Assembly: GCF_001515305.1 (NCBI RefSeq)
Contig: NZ_LNQV01000002.1
Location: 1-64,000, forward strand
Reading direction: 5' to 3'
Source: Aquitalea pelogenes
GTDB taxonomy: Bacteria; Pseudomonadota; Gammaproteobacteria; Burkholderiales; Chromobacteriaceae
Length of the DNA: 64,000 bases
Below, piece by piece: positions 18,288-28,973 of this stretch; the first letter of the stretch is position 1, and the number at the start of each line of letters is the position of its first letter. The notes under the pieces are model-generated. The model was given only the letters and a program-made list of their open reading frames with translations, did no database searches and was not told where the DNA came from. The translations under genes and the position numbers were made by a program.

Positions 18288-18321
18288 AGAGTTTGGGCTA
18301 TGGGCCAAACTCTAGTAGAAT
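18288..18321 (+). promoter_or_regulatory. yhbY promoter overlapped by a 9-bp dyad
   Basis: -35 TTGGGC (18293-18298), 17-base spacer, -10 TAGAAT (18316-18321). A perfect inverted repeat AGAGTTTGG/CCAAACTCT (18288-18296, 18305-18313) spans the -35 and the spacer, exactly where a repressor would sit. Whether it binds a protein is unknown. Confidence 0.55.
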
Positions 18322-18351
18322 CCCGTTTTGCTTTGAAACCAAGCCTGTCCA

Positions 18352-18684
18352 ATGAAAATCGAACTGCAACCATTCCAGCGCCAGCACCTCAAGGGCCTGG
18401 CTCAGACTCTCAACCCGGTCGTGATGATCGGCAACAACGGCCTGAGCGAGTCCGTACTGCGCGAAATCGCCATGAGCCTGGATGCCCATGAACTGATCAA
18501 GATCCGCGTTCAGGGTGATGACCGCGCGGCACGCATTGCGCTCTACGAGCAAATTTGCGACGAGCTGGGTGCAGCGCCGGTGCAGCATATCGGCAAATTG
18601 CTGGTGCTGTGGCGCCCCAGCGACAAGCAGCGCATTGTTCTGCCCAAGAACAAGAAAGCGCTGAAGATTGCTTCCCAATCCTGA
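18352..18684 (+). CDS. yhbY: YhbY/CRS1 RNA-binding protein
   Basis: 110 residues. A single CRM domain with the GxxG RNA-binding loop (MIGNNGLSESV) after the LKGLAQTLNPVV strand. YhbY associates with pre-50S ribosomal particles. In Proteobacteria it typically sits back to back with rlmE-ftsH, as here, linking it to ribosome assembly. The C-terminus is basic (PKNKKALKIASQS). No strong ribosome site is visible. Confidence 0.93.
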   Translation: MKIELQPFQRQHLKGLAQTLNPVVMIGNNGLSESVLREIAMSLDAHELIKIRVQGDDRAARIALYEQICDELGAAPVQHIGKLLVLWRPSDKQRIVLPKNKKALKIASQS

Positions 18685-18704
18685 TACTGCCCTTGGGCGG
18701 TATA

Positions 18705-18738
18705 GCAAAAGCGGTGGCTTGCCACCGCTTTTATTTTG
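18705..18738. terminator. Bidirectional terminator, yhbY / DUF4149
   Basis: Stem AAAAGCGGTGGC/GCCACCGCTTTT with a TT loop between the convergent yhbY and DUF4149 genes. Confidence 0.88.
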
Positions 18739-18780
18739 CCTGCACCTTATTGTGGACAGGCCACCTGCGGCATCACAAGG

Positions 18781-19209
18781 TCAGTCCCGTCGCAGGATGT
18801 AGGCCAGCCCCATCAGGCTCTGTACCAGATAGATCAGGCTGGAAATGGCATGCCAAGTAGCGAAACCGCCGCCAAACAGGCCTTCTGCCGCGTGGTTCAT
18901 CTGCAGTTTGAGTGCCGCAATGATGGGCGTCACGGCAAAATGGTTGATCACGGTACACAGCAGCATGCCGACAATCAGCCAGAAGCTGGCTTCCTTCATG
19001 CCCCGCACGCCATTGCGCCATACCGCATCCACCAGCAGGAATACCCCACACACCAGACCCACCCAGGCGATGGCGGCAAACAGTTTGCCGGCAACCATGC
19101 CGGCCGTCACGGTATCCAGTGAGCGGAACAATACCGGGGCCACAATGATGCCGATCACCCAAAGTCCACCGATCCAGAAGGTTCTGGCTATCGCTCGCAA
19201 TCCGTCCAT
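18781..19209 (-). CDS. DUF4149 membrane protein
   Basis: 142 residues from ATG 19209 (AGGGAG ribosome site). Four hydrophobic helices; conserved WIGGLWVIG near the start and a C-terminal YLVQSLMGLAYILRRD. DUF4149 is a family of unknown function commonly found between carB-greA and yhbY in beta- and gammaproteobacteria. It lies downstream of greA past a terminator hairpin. Confidence 0.85.
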   Translation of the reverse strand: MDGLRAIARTFWIGGLWVIGIIVAPVLFRSLDTVTAGMVAGKLFAAIAWVGLVCGVFLLVDAVWRNGVRGMKEASFWLIVGMLLCTVINHFAVTPIIAALKLQMNHAAEGLFGGGFATWHAISSLIYLVQSLMGLAYILRRD

Positions 19210-19231
19210 GCGTGCTCCCTGACTCCACAGC

Positions 19232-19256
19232 AAAAACGCGCGAAAGCGCGCGTTTG
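19232..19256 (-). terminator. greA terminator
   Basis: Stem AAACGCGC/GCGCGTTT followed on the minus strand by TTTTTG, between greA and the DUF4149 gene. Confidence 0.8.
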
Positions 19257-19267
19257 GTTTGTCTGCT

Positions 19268-19744
19268 TTAGATGTATTTGACGTCCAGCACTTCGTATTC
19301 GCGAATGCCGCCCGGGGCCACCACTTCGGCCACGTCGCCGCTTTCCTTGCCGATCAGCGCACGGGCAATCGGCGAATTGACCGACACCTTGCACAACTTG
19401 ATGTCGGCTTCATCATCGCCCACGATCTGGTAGGTCACCTGGTCTTCGGTTTCCAGATCCATCAGCTCGACGGTGGCACCAAACACCACGCGGCCATCAG
19501 CGTCCAGCTCGGCCGGGTTGATGATCATGGCGTTGGAAATCTTGCCTTCCAGTTCGGCAATACGGCCTTCAACGAAGCCTTGGCGCTCTTTGGCAGCATC
19601 GTATTCTGCATTTTCGGACAGATCGCCATGCGACCGTGCCTCGGCAATCGCTTCGATCACCGCCGGGCGCTCCACGCTCTTCAGGCGTTGCAGTTCTTCT
19701 TTGAGAAGTTCGGCGCCACGCAGCGTCAACGGGACTTTGTTCAT
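19268..19744 (-). CDS. greA: Transcription elongation factor GreA
   Basis: 158 residues from ATG 19744 (AGGAG). It rescues backtracked RNA polymerase by stimulating transcript cleavage. The N-terminal coiled coil with the acidic tip ([18 protein letters not shown]) distinguishes GreA, and the C-terminal FKBP-like domain ends in [13 protein letters not shown]. It follows carB after a hairpin, as in many Proteobacteria. Confidence 0.97.
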   Translation of the reverse strand: MNKVPLTLRGAELLKEELQRLKSVERPAVIEAIAEARSHGDLSENAEYDAAKERQGFVEGRIAELEGKISNAMIINPAELDADGRVVFGATVELMDLETEDQVTYQIVGDDEADIKLCKVSVNSPIARALIGKESGDVAEVVAPGGIREYEVLDVKYI

Positions 19745-19781
19745 TCGGGTGCTCTCCTGAGGCGGTACCCCCGCCGTCATC

Positions 19782-19814
19782 AAAAACACAAGCCGCCGTA
19801 CGAGACGGCGGCTT
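19782..19814 (-). terminator. carB-greA hairpin terminator
   Basis: Stem AAGCCGCCGT/ACGGCGGCTT (10 bp, 5-base loop), followed on the minus strand by TGTGTTTTTG, between carB and greA. Confidence 0.72.
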
Positions 19815-19911
19815 GGCTGTTGCAGTTCAATGTCTGGATTGTAACGGCAAATCGTCCGCGGTTCAAAGCTTCAACGCACAACTTGCCGTCACATTCCGAC
19901 AGTACACCACA

Positions 19912-22900
19912 TCAAGGCTTGATGGAGGCGTGCAGTTCCTGAACGCTGTAGACATCAAACTCTTCCACATGGGCCATGCCCACGCACACTGCCTTGGCAC
20001 CGGCCAGGGTGGTGTACTGCGGAATGCGCGCCTGCAGGGCGCTGCGGCGGATAGAATGGCTGTCCTGAATGGCCTGACGCTTTTCGTCCACGGTGTTGAC
20101 CAGCACGTCGATTTCGCCGTTCTTGATCATGTCGACGATGTGCGGACGGCCTTCGTTCACCTTGTTGACCACCTGCACCACGATGCCTGCTTCGGCCAGG
20201 GTCTTGGCAGTGCCGCGCGTTGCGCAGACGCCAAAGCCCAGACGTTGCAGCTCGCGTGCCACGTCAACCGCGCCGTTCTTGTCGGACTGACGTACCGACA
20301 GGAACACCTTGCCGGTGCGCGGCAGCTTGTCGCCAGCGGCCAGCTGGCTCTTGACGAAGGCTTCGGCAAAGCTCTTGCCCACACCCATCACTTCGCCGGT
20401 GGACTTCATTTCCGGTCCCAGGATGGTATCCACGCCCGGGAACTTGATGAAGGGGAATACGGCTTCCTTCACGGCGTAGTACGGCGGGATCACTTCCTTG
20501 GTGAAGCCCTGCTCGGCCAGGCTGATACCGGCCATGGCACGGGCGGCAATCTTGGCCAGCGGAGCGCCGGTTACCTTGGACACAAACGGTACGGTACGCG
20601 AGGCACGCGGATTCACTTCCAGCACGAAGATGGTGTCGCCCTGGATGGCGAACTGCACGTTCATCAGGCCGACCACGTTCAGCGCACGCGCCATGGCTTC
20701 GGTCTGGCGACGGATTTCGTCCTGTACGGCCGGGAACAGGCTGTACGGCGGCAGCGAGCAAGCGGAGTCACCGGAGTGCACACCAGCCTGTTCGATATGC
20801 TGCATGATGCCGCCGATGACCACGTCCTTGCCGTCGGAGATGCAATCCACGTCCACTTCGATGGCGTCGTTCAGGAAGCGGTCCAGCAGCACCGGGCTGT
20901 CGTTGGACACCTTCACCGCTTCGCGCATGTAGCGTTCCAGATCAGCCGGTTCGTGCACGATTTCCATCGCGCGGCCGCCCAGTACGTAGGACGGACGCAC
21001 TACCAGCGGATAGCCGATCTCCTCGGCCAGCTTCATCGCGTCGGCCGGAGTGCGGGCGGTGCGGTTCGGCGGCTGTTTCAGGCCCAGTTCGTTCAGCAGC
21101 TTCTGGAAACGTTCGCGGTCTTCGGCAGCGTCGATCATGTCCGGCGAGGTGCCGATGATGGACACGCCATTGGCTTCCAGCGCACGCGCCAGTTTCAGCG
21201 GGGTCTGGCCGCCGTACTGCACGATCACGCCGAACGGTTTTTCGATGCGGCAGATTTCCAGCACGTCTTCCAGCGTCAGCGGTTCGAAGTACAGACGGTC
21301 GGACGTGTCGTAGTCGGTCGATACGGTTTCCGGGTTGCAGTTGACCATGATGGTCTCGAAGCCGGATTCGCGCAGCGCCAGCGCTGCATGCACGCAGCAG
21401 TAGTCGAATTCGATACCCTGACCGATACGGTTGGGGCCGCCACCCAGTACCATGACCTTCTTGCGGTCGGTGGGCTTGGCTTCGCACTCTTCTTCGTAGC
21501 TGGAGTACATGTAGGCGGTGGAGGTGGCGAACTCGGCCGCGCAGGTATCCACACGCTTGTACACCGGATGCAGGCCCAGCGCCCAGCGCTTGGCACGCAC
21601 GGCAGCCTGGTCGGTATTCAGCAGCTCGCCCAGGCGACGGTCGGAGAAGCCCTTGCGCTTCAGGCGACGCAGTTCGTCAAAGCCCAGTTCTTCCACCTTG
21701 CGGCCGGCCAGGGCTTTTTCTTCGCCCACGATGTCTTCGATCTGGGCCAGGAACCACGGGTCGATCTTGCTCAGCGCAAACACGTCGTCACGGCTCATGC
21801 CCACGCGGAAGGCATCGGCCACGTACAGGATACGTTCCGGTCCCGGGGTGCTGACTTCGTGACGGATGGTTTCTTCGTTGGTGGTGACCGGGTTGAAGCC
21901 GGACAGGCCGGTTTCCAGGCCACGCAGCGCCTTGTGCATGGATTCCTGCAGGGTGCGGCCCATGGCCATCACTTCGCCCACCGACTTCATCTGGGTGGTC
22001 AGGCGGTTATCGGCCTGCGGGAATTTTTCGAAGGCGAAACGCGGAATCTTGGTAACCACGTAGTCGATGGACGGTTCGAACGAAGCCGGGGTGGCACCAC
22101 CGGTGATGTCGTTCTTCAGTTCGTCCAGGGTGTAACCCACGGCCAGCTTGGCGGCGACCTTGGCAATCGGGAAACCGGTGGCCTTGGAGGCCAGTGCCGA
22201 GGAACGCGATACACGCGGGTTCATCTCGATCACAATCATTTCGCCGTTCACCGGATTGGTGGCGAACTGCACGTTGGAACCGCCGGTGTCCACGCCGATT
22301 TCACGGAGTACCGCGATCGATGCATTACGCATGATCTGGTATTCCTTGTCGGTGAGGGTCTGTGCCGGGGCCACGGTGATGGAGTCACCGGTGTGCACGC
22401 CCATCGGGTCGAAGTTCTCGATGGAGCAGATGATGATGCAGTTGTCTTTCTTGTCGCGCACCACTTCCATTTCGTACTCTTTCCAGCCGAGTACGGACTG
22501 CTCGATCAGCAGTTCATGGGTGGGAGACGCTTCAAAACCGCGCTCGCAGATCGCCAGGAATTCTTCCTTGTTGTAGGCGATACCGCCACCGGAGCCGCCC
22601 ATGGTGAAGGACGGACGGATCAGCGTGGGGAAGCCCACCTTGGATTGCGCTTCCAGCGACTCTTCCATGGTGTGGCAGACGAAGGACAGCGGGCAGGACA
22701 GGCCGATCTTGGCCATGGCTTCCTTGAAGCGGCCACGGTCTTCCGCCTTGTCGATGGCGTCTTCGGTGGCACCGATCAGCTCGACGTTGTACTTTTCCAG
22801 CACGCCGTGCTTGGCCAGGTCCAGTGCACAGTTCAGTGCGGTCTGGCCGCCCATGGTGGGCAGAATGGCGTCCGGGCGTTCCTTGGCGATGATTTTTTCC

Positions 22901-23121
22901 AGAACAGGCCAGGTAATGGGTTCGATGTAGGTGACATCGGCCATGTTCGGGTCGGTCATGATGGTGGCCGGATTGGAGTTCACCAGGATGACTTTGTAAC
23001 CTTCTTCACGCAGGGCCTTGCAGGCCTGTGCGCCGGAGTAGTCAAACTCGCAGGCCTGGCCAATCACAATGGGGCCAGCGCCGATGATGAGAATACTCTT
23101 GAGGTCGGTACGTTTCGGCAT
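19912..23121 (-). CDS. carB: Carbamoyl-phosphate synthase, large subunit
   Basis: 1069 residues, full length. It makes carbamoyl phosphate from bicarbonate, ATP and ammonia channelled from CarA, for arginine and pyrimidine synthesis. Two homologous ATP-grasp halves are visible ([10 protein letters not shown] and [12 protein letters not shown]), with an oligomerisation domain between and a C-terminal MGS-like allosteric domain carrying [13 protein letters not shown]. The frame is intact throughout, unlike carA. An antisense ORF of 1180 codons is a composition shadow. Confidence 0.98.
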   Translation of the reverse strand: MPKRTDLKSILIIGAGPIVIGQACEFDYSGAQACKALREEGYKVILVNSNPATIMTDPNMADVTYIEPITWPVLEKIIAKERPDAILPTMGGQTALNCALDLAKHGVLEKYNVELIGATEDAIDKAEDRGRFKEAMAKIGLSCPLSFVCHTMEESLEAQSKVGFPTLIRPSFTMGGSGGGIAYNKEEFLAICERGFEASPTHELLIEQSVLGWKEYEMEVVRDKKDNCIIICSIENFDPMGVHTGDSITVAPAQTLTDKEYQIMRNASIAVLREIGVDTGGSNVQFATNPVNGEMIVIEMNPRVSRSSALASKATGFPIAKVAAKLAVGYTLDELKNDITGGATPASFEPSIDYVVTKIPRFAFEKFPQADNRLTTQMKSVGEVMAMGRTLQESMHKALRGLETGLSGFNPVTTNEETIRHEVSTPGPERILYVADAFRVGMSRDDVFALSKIDPWFLAQIEDIVGEEKALAGRKVEELGFDELRRLKRKGFSDRRLGELLNTDQAAVRAKRWALGLHPVYKRVDTCAAEFATSTAYMYSSYEEECEAKPTDRKKVMVLGGGPNRIGQGIEFDYCCVHAALALRESGFETIMVNCNPETVSTDYDTSDRLYFEPLTLEDVLEICRIEKPFGVIVQYGGQTPLKLARALEANGVSIIGTSPDMIDAAEDRERFQKLLNELGLKQPPNRTARTPADAMKLAEEIGYPLVVRPSYVLGGRAMEIVHEPADLERYMREAVKVSNDSPVLLDRFLNDAIEVDVDCISDGKDVVIGGIMQHIEQAGVHSGDSACSLPPYSLFPAVQDEIRRQTEAMARALNVVGLMNVQFAIQGDTIFVLEVNPRASRTVPFVSKVTGAPLAKIAARAMAGISLAEQGFTKEVIPPYYAVKEAVFPFIKFPGVDTILGPEMKSTGEVMGVGKSFAEAFVKSQLAAGDKLPRTGKVFLSVRQSDKNGAVDVARELQRLGFGVCATRGTAKTLAEAGIVVQVVNKVNEGRPHIVDMIKNGEIDVLVNTVDEKRQAIQDSHSIRRSALQARIPQYTTLAGAKAVCVGMAHVEEFDVYSVQELHASIKP

Positions 23122-23147
23122 GTTATCGCTCAGTCAATTTCAATTGT

Positions 23148-23804
23148 TCAGTTCAGGCTGGCTGCCGCCAGTTTGGCCCCGAAGCCCAGAAACAGCGCGC
23201 CCACTCCGCCAGACATGACAGAGGACAGTTTGCGGCGGCGGCGGAAGGCTTCGGCCAGTCTTGCTCCGGACACGATGATGGTGGCCAGATACAGGGCACT
23301 GCACAACTGCAGCAGCGTGCCCAGCGCAAGAAAGGTCAGCACCGGGTGCGGATAGGCCGGGTCGACGAATTGCACGAAGAAAGACACGAAGAACAAGATG
23401 GCCTTGGGGTTCATCAGGCTGATGACCAGCGCCTTGACGAAGGGACGGCTGGCGTCCACTTCGCGGCGCGCTTCCGGCGCAGCAGCGTCCCCGCGGGAAG
23501 CATTGCGCCAGGCACGCCAGGCGCCACGCAGCATCTGCAGCCCTAGCCAGGTCAGGTAAGCACCGCCGGCGTACTTGACCATGGCAAACAGGGCCGGATT
23601 GGCCTTGAGCACCCCTGCCGCCCCTGTGGCGGCCAGCGTCATCAGGATGGCATCACCGGTAAATACCCCGCAGGCACCCACAAAGCCGCGACGGATGCCG
23701 CGCTGTGCCGCCACCGACAGCACATACATGGAGTTGGGGCCTGGCAGCAGCACGATGATGATGGTGCCGATCAGGTAGGTGGTGATATCGGTAATGCCCA
23801 GCAT
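23148..23804 (-). CDS. LysE/RhtB-family amino-acid exporter
   Basis: 218 residues with about six membrane helices. It opens with the family pattern GTIIIVLLPGPNSMYVLSVA and contains the AGGAYLTWLGLQMLRG and SLMNPKAILFFVSFF motifs. LysE/RhtB proteins export amino acids or related solutes by proton antiport. It lies between carA (22 bases upstream) and carB (26 bases downstream) on the same strand, so it is probably co-transcribed. Export of an arginine- or pyrimidine-linked compound is an attractive but untested idea. Confidence 0.9.
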   Translation of the reverse strand: MLGITDITTYLIGTIIIVLLPGPNSMYVLSVAAQRGIRRGFVGACGVFTGDAILMTLAATGAAGVLKANPALFAMVKYAGGAYLTWLGLQMLRGAWRAWRNASRGDAAAPEARREVDASRPFVKALVISLMNPKAILFFVSFFVQFVDPAYPHPVLTFLALGTLLQLCSALYLATIIVSGARLAEAFRRRRKLSSVMSGGVGALFLGFGAKLAAASLN

Positions 23805-23826
23805 GCTTGTTCTCCGTATGCTCCGT

Positions 23827-24956
23827 TTACTTCGCCTGGCTCATCGCCGTGATGAAGCGGTCAAACAGATAGGCCACGTCTTCCGGGCCTGGGCTCGCTT
23901 CCGGGTGACCCTGGAAGGAGAAGGCCGGACGGTCGGTCAGCGCAATGCCCTGTACGGTCTGGTCGAACAGGCTGCGATGGGTCACGCGCACATTGGCCGG
24001 CAGGGTGGATTCGTCCACCTGGAAGCCATGGTTCTGACTGGTGATCATCACGCGGCCGCTGTCCAGATCCTGCACCGGGTGGTTGGCACCGTGGTGGCCG
24101 AACTTCATCTTGCTGGTCTTGGCACCAGTGGCCAGACCCAGCAGCTGGTGACCCAGACAGATGCCGAATACCGGCAGACGGGTTTCCAGGATTTCGCGGA
24201 TGGCAGCGATGGCGTAGTCACAAGGCTCCGGATCGCCAGGGCCGTTGGAGAGGAACACGCCATCCGGATTCAGCGCCAGCACGTCCTTGGCCGGCGTCTG
24301 CGCCGGTACCACGGTCAGCTTGCAGCCACGTTCGGCCAGCATGCGCAGGATGTTGTGCTTCACGCCGAAGTCGTAAGCCACCACATGGAACGGGGTTTCG
24401 GCCTGCTCGCTGTAGCCGCTGCCCAGTTTCCATTCGCCCAGCTTCCACTGGTAGGACTCGGTGCAGCTGACTACCTTGGCCAGATCCTGACCGGCCATGG
24501 AACCGAAACCGCGTGCCAGTTCCAGTGCGCGGGCTTCGTCCAGATCGGCACCGGCCATGATGCAGCCGGCCTGTGCGCCTTTTTCACGCAGGATGCGGGT
24601 CAGGCGGCGGGTGTCGATATCGGCAATAGCCACGACATTGTTCTTGGCCAGGTAGTCGGACAGCGAATCTTCGCGCGGAAGTTGCTGTGCAGCAGCGGCA
24701 GATCACGAATGATCAGACCGGATGCGAAAACGGCGCGGGATTCGGTATCTTCCGAATTCGCGCCGACATTACCGATGTGGGGATAAGTCAGGGTGACGAT
24801 TTGTTTGGTGTAGGAGGGATCGGTGAGGATTTCCTGATACCCGGTCATGGCGGTATTGAATACCACTTCGCCGACCGTATGGCCGGTGGCTCCGATGGCA
24901 CTGCCCTTGAAGAGGGTACCGTCAGCCAAGACGAGGATCGCTGGTACGGTTGACAC
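23827..24956 (-). CDS. carA: Carbamoyl-phosphate synthase, small subunit, split by a frameshift
   Basis: The glutaminase subunit delivering ammonia to CarB. Start is GTG 24956, 7 bases after AGGAG. The first ~95 residues ([14 protein letters not shown]... to LLHSNFRA) are in one frame; the rest, from [18 protein letters not shown] through the nucleophile Cys in [10 protein letters not shown] and [11 protein letters not shown], is in another. Adding one base near 24669-24672 restores a 376-residue protein of normal size. A missing base in a TT (AA) run is the simplest explanation. First gene of carA-lysE-carB. Confidence 0.9.
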
Positions 24957-25149
24957 TGACTAGCTCCTGTTGCGTTTCGCTTGTATGTTTTTGCGGATTT
25001 TTATGTGAATAACGGGACACGACGTTTTGCGCCTGTCCCGTTTGGTTAAACCTTACCATCATACCGCTTTCGGCCAGTTGAAACAAGTCACAAGCACCTG
25101 TTTTTGCATCACTTCCTGATTTGTCCTGCCTTGTTTCCAATACTTTTAC

Positions 25150-25180
25150 ATAAAGAAACAGCCACCCGCAGGTGGCTGTT
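25150..25180 (-). terminator. Terminator after the acyl-CoA dehydrogenase gene
   Basis: Stem AACAGCCACC/GGTGGCTGTT with a CGCA loop just after the stop at 25201; the following minus-strand tract TCTTTATG is only moderately T-rich. Confidence 0.65.
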
Positions 25181-25200
25181 CAGCACCATAAAACGCAAGA

Positions 25201-26981
25201 TCAGAACAGGGTATCGTCCAGCTCCAGCACACTGTCAGCCCCATCCACAATGGCTGCAGCCAGGCCGCCAACCTGCGGCAGCAGGTGCTCGGCAAAGAAG
25301 CGGGCGGTGGTGATCTTGGCCTTGAGGAAATCCTCGTCCACACCATCTTCACCCAGCTTTTCGCGTGCGATCAGCGCGGCGCGGCCCAGCTGCCAGCCAC
25401 CCAGCACAATGCCCATCAGCTTGAGGAAAGGTACCGAACCGGCGGCCGCCAGCTTCGGCTGCGTGCCAAAGCTGCCCAGGATGAAAGCAACGCAGCGCTC
25501 AGCCTCGGCAGCAGCCTGCTGCAGATTGCGCGCCATGCTGGCATAGCCGGCAGCCGCCAGCTTGTCGGCAGTCGCTCGCGCCTCTTCCAGCAGCGCACGG
25601 GCCGTCGCGCCGCCTTCGCTGAAGGTCTTGCGGCCAATCAGGTCCAGCGCCTGGATGCCGGTGGTGCCTTCGTAAATGGCGGTGATGCGGGCATCGCGGT
25701 AGTACTGGGCCACACCGGTTTCTTCGATGAAGCCCATGCCGCCATGTACTTGCACCGCGAGGCTGGTCAGCTCGTTGGCCTGCTCGGTATTCCAGCCCTT
25801 GACGATGGGAATGAGGAAGTTCACCAGCGCCTGATTGCGTGCAGCTTCGCTGGCCACCGGGTGGCGCGAGGCGCGGTCCAGCGCGGCGGCAGTGTAGAAG
25901 GCCAAGGCACGTTGCGCTTCGATCTGGCTGCGCATGGTCATCAGCATGCGACGGATATCCGGGTGCTTGATGATGGCCACACCAGCCGGGTCGGGCGAAC
26001 CGATGGCGCGGCTTTGCACGCGGTCACGCGCATACTCGACCGCCTTCTGGTAAGCGCGCTCGGATACCGACATGCCTTCCACCCCCACCCCGAGACGGGC
26101 GTGGTTCATCATGGTGAACATATAGCCCAGACCCTTGTTGGCCTCGCCCACCAGATAGCCGACCGCACCACCGTTATCGCCAAAGCTCATCACCGCTGTC
26201 GGGCTGCCATGAATACCCAGCTTGTGTTCCAGCGAGACGCAACGCACGTCGTTACGCGCACCCAGGCTGCCATCGGCATTGACCAGGAACTTGGGCACGA
26301 TGAACAGGGAAATGCCCTTCACCCCGGCCGCGCATCCGGCAGGCGGGCCAGCACCAGATGGACGATGTTGTCGGCCATGTCGTGCTCACCCCAGGTGATG
26401 AAAATCTTCTGGCCGGTCACCAGATAGCTGCCATCCGCCTGCGGTACGGCACGCGAGCGCACCTGGGCCAGGTCGGAACCGGCCTGCGGCTCGGTCAGGT
26501 TCATGGTGCCGGTCCATTCGCCACTGGACATGCGCGGCAGGTAAACCGCCTTCAATTCTTCCGAGGCATGGTGGTGAATCGCCTCCACCGCACCCAGCGT
26601 CAGCAGCGGTGCCAGCGAAAAGGCCAGATTGGATGAGCACCACATTTCTTCGGCAGCAATCGCCACCAGCGCCGGCATGCCCTGCCCGCCAAAATCAGCC
26701 GGAGCACGCAGACCCACCCAACCGGATTCGACATATTGCTGCCAGGCTTCCTTGAAGCCAGGCGCGGCGGTCACTTCGCCGTCCTTCAGCGTGGCACCCT
26801 TGTCGCCCTGCTTGTTGATGGGTGCCAGCACGCCTTCGGCAAACTTGGCGGCCTCTTCCAGAATGGCATCCACCAGCTCGACCGAGCAGTCTTCATAACC
26901 CGGCAGGCTGCACACCGAGGTCAGTTCGGCCAATTCATTCAGTACAAAACGGATTTCCTTGACTGGCGCGTTATAGATCAT
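25201..26981 (-). CDS. Acyl-CoA dehydrogenase (DmdC-like long form), split by a frameshift
   Basis: A flavoprotein that oxidises acyl-CoAs and passes electrons to ETF. Start ATG 26981 with GAGGAG. The first ~220 residues (MIYNAPVKEIRFVLNEL, then TGTMNLTEPQAGSDL) and the remainder (KGISLFIVPKF, catalytic-type Glu in AIYEGTTGIQALDLIGRK) are in different frames. One base at about 26329-26330 rejoins them to 593 residues, the usual size of the ~595-residue family with an extra C-terminal domain. It lies directly downstream of etfBA, its electron acceptor. Confidence 0.88.
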
Positions 26982-27168
26982 GAATCTCTCCTCATTCTTG
27001 CTGCACAACAATCGTCGTAGATATGAAAAAACCGGCACGCCGTCTACCTGATGCATGAGCGCACCTTCCCGTTAGCGGGTAACGGGAAAGCTGGCTCCTC
27101 CACGAAGCAGACCGGTCGTTGCCGGTTGTTTTTTGTTTTGATCCGGCGGCTATCTTGCCTGCTCGGAT

Positions 27169-27188
27169 GGGGAGGGTCGCCCCTCCCC
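27169..27188 (-). other. Hairpin after etfA
   Basis: GGGGAGGG/CCCTCCCC-type stem with a tight loop 9 bases after the etfA stop. No T-run follows, so it may stabilise the etfBA message or weakly terminate before the acyl-CoA dehydrogenase gene. The remaining gap (26982-27168) has no gene. Confidence 0.45.
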
Positions 27189-27196
27189 GCACACCA

Positions 27197-28132
27197 TTAC
27201 TTGGACAGCTCGGCCAGCAGTTCCGGCACCACGGTGAACAGGTCACCCACGATGCCGTAATCGGCCACCTGGAAGATCGGCGCTTCTTCGTCCTTGTTGA
27301 TCGCCACGATCACCTTGGAGTCCTTCATGCCGGCCAGATGCTGGATGGCACCGGAAATGCCCACGGCGAAGTACAGTTGCGGCGCAACCACCTTGCCGGT
27401 CTGGCCAACCTGGTAGTCGTTCGGTGCATAGCCGGCATCAACGGCAGCGCGGGAAGCACCCACGGCAGCACCCAGCTTGTCAGCCAGCGGTTCGATCACG
27501 GACTTGAACTGCTCTTCCGAACCCAGCGCACGACCACCGGATACGATGATCTTGGCAGCGCCCAGTTCCGGACGGTCAGACTTGGTCAGTTCCTGGCCGA
27601 CAAAGCTCGACAGTTGCGGATCAGCAGCCACGGCAACACTTTCCACGGCAGCGGAACCACCCTGAGCGGCAGCAGCGTCGAAAGCGGTGGTACGCACGGT
27701 GATTACCTTGATGGCATCAGCCGATTGCACGGTAGCCAGCACGTTGCCGGCATACACCGGACGTACGAAGGTGTCAGCGGATTCGATAGCGGTGATTTCG
27801 GAAATCTGTGCCACATCCAGCAAGGCAGCCACGCGCGGCAGCAGGTTCTTGCCAAAGGAGCTGGCCGGAGCCAGTACATGGCTGTAGCCCTTGGCCACTT
27901 CCACCACCAGGGCGGACAGCGACTCTGCCAGACCATGGGCGTACTGGGCGGCATCAGCCAGCAGTACCTTGGCCACACCAGCCACGCTCTTGGCCGCATC
28001 GGCAGCAGCAGCGGCGTTGTGGCCGGCCACCAGTACATGCACTTCGCCCAGCTTGGCTGCGGCGGTTACGGTATTCAGGGTGCCTGCTTTCAGGCTCTGG
28101 TTGTCGTGTTCAGCGATAACGAGAATGGCCAT
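27197..28132 (-). CDS. etfA: Electron transfer flavoprotein, alpha subunit
   Basis: 311 residues. It binds FAD and passes electrons from acyl-CoA dehydrogenases to ETF-ubiquinone oxidoreductase. The C-terminal FAD domain is clear: [52 protein letters not shown]. Just 3 bases follow the etfB stop, so the two are translated together. Confidence 0.96.
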   Translation of the reverse strand: MAILVIAEHDNQSLKAGTLNTVTAAAKLGEVHVLVAGHNAAAAADAAKSVAGVAKVLLADAAQYAHGLAESLSALVVEVAKGYSHVLAPASSFGKNLLPRVAALLDVAQISEITAIESADTFVRPVYAGNVLATVQSADAIKVITVRTTAFDAAAAQGGSAAVESVAVAADPQLSSFVGQELTKSDRPELGAAKIIVSGGRALGSEEQFKSVIEPLADKLGAAVGASRAAVDAGYAPNDYQVGQTGKVVAPQLYFAVGISGAIQHLAGMKDSKVIVAINKDEEAPIFQVADYGIVGDLFTVVPELLAELSK

Positions 28133-28135
28133 GGC

Positions 28136-28885
28136 TTACAGCACCTTTGCGTCGTTTTTCAGTTTGGCTACCAGCTCGGCAGCGTTGGCTACCTTGATGC
28201 CGGCAGAGCGCTTGGCCGGTTCGGCCACTTTCAGCGTTTTCAGGCGCGGCGTGACGTCCACACCCAGGTCGGCCGGGCTGGTCTTGTCCAGCGGCTTCTT
28301 CTTGGCGGCCATGATGTTGGGCAGCTTGATGAAGCGCGGCTCGTTCAGGCGCAGGTCGGCGGTAACCACGGCCGGCAGACGCAGCTTGACGGTTTCCAGG
28401 CCACCGTCGATTTCGCGGATCACGTCCACGGTTTCGGCAGCAACATCCACCTTGGAGGCGAAGGTGCCTTGTGCCCAGCCCAGCAAGGCAGCAGCCATCT
28501 GGCCGGTCTGGTTGGCATCATCGTCAATGGCTTGCTTGCCGACGATCAGCAGCTGCGGCTGCTCCTTGTCAGCAACCGCTTTCAGCAGCTTGGCCACGGC
28601 CAGGGGTTGCAGTTCGGTTTCGGTTTCCACCAGGATGGCGCGGTCGGCACCCATGGCCAGGGCGGTGCGCAGGGTTTCCTCGCACTGCTTGACACCCATG
28701 GACACGACCACGATTTCGCTGGCCTTGCCGGCTTCTTTCAGACGGACGGCTTCTTCTACCGCGATTTCGTCAAAGGGGTTCATCGACATCTTGACGTTGG
28801 CGATATCCACATCAGAACCGTCGGCCTTTACGCGAACCTTCACGTTGTAATCGACAACGCGTTTAACAGCGACTAGAACTTTCAT
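28136..28885 (-). CDS. etfB: Electron transfer flavoprotein, beta subunit
   Basis: 249 residues. It begins [19 protein letters not shown] and includes the AMP-binding and dehydrogenase-docking [15 protein letters not shown] segment typical of EtfB. It dimerises with EtfA. The upstream region contains a TetR-type dyad (28974-28987), suggesting fatty-acid control of the etfBA-acyl-CoA dehydrogenase unit. Confidence 0.96.
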   Translation of the reverse strand: MKVLVAVKRVVDYNVKVRVKADGSDVDIANVKMSMNPFDEIAVEEAVRLKEAGKASEIVVVSMGVKQCEETLRTALAMGADRAILVETETELQPLAVAKLLKAVADKEQPQLLIVGKQAIDDDANQTGQMAAALLGWAQGTFASKVDVAAETVDVIREIDGGLETVKLRLPAVVTADLRLNEPRFIKLPNIMAAKKKPLDKTSPADLGVDVTPRLKTLKVAEPAKRSAGIKVANAAELVAKLKNDAKVL

Positions 28886-28973
28886 ATTCCTCCAGCGAAT
28901 AGCTCTCTGGGTTAATCGAACTGGGAAGGGACTTGCTACCGTGGTGTTTCCCGATTATGCCCTAACGCTTTTT

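Noticed and set aside
19813-23355. 1180-codon open frame on the plus strand opposite carB
   Set aside because: It mirrors carB codon for codon; the translation is rich in His, Gln, Gly and Val with no family motif or ribosome site. High-GC coding DNA often leaves such an antisense frame open.
28740-28760. Sequence resembling the Neisseria DNA uptake signal
   Set aside because: Only TTCAGACGG matches, inside etfB and without repetition; no enrichment of GCCGTCTGAA or its dialects was seen in the window.
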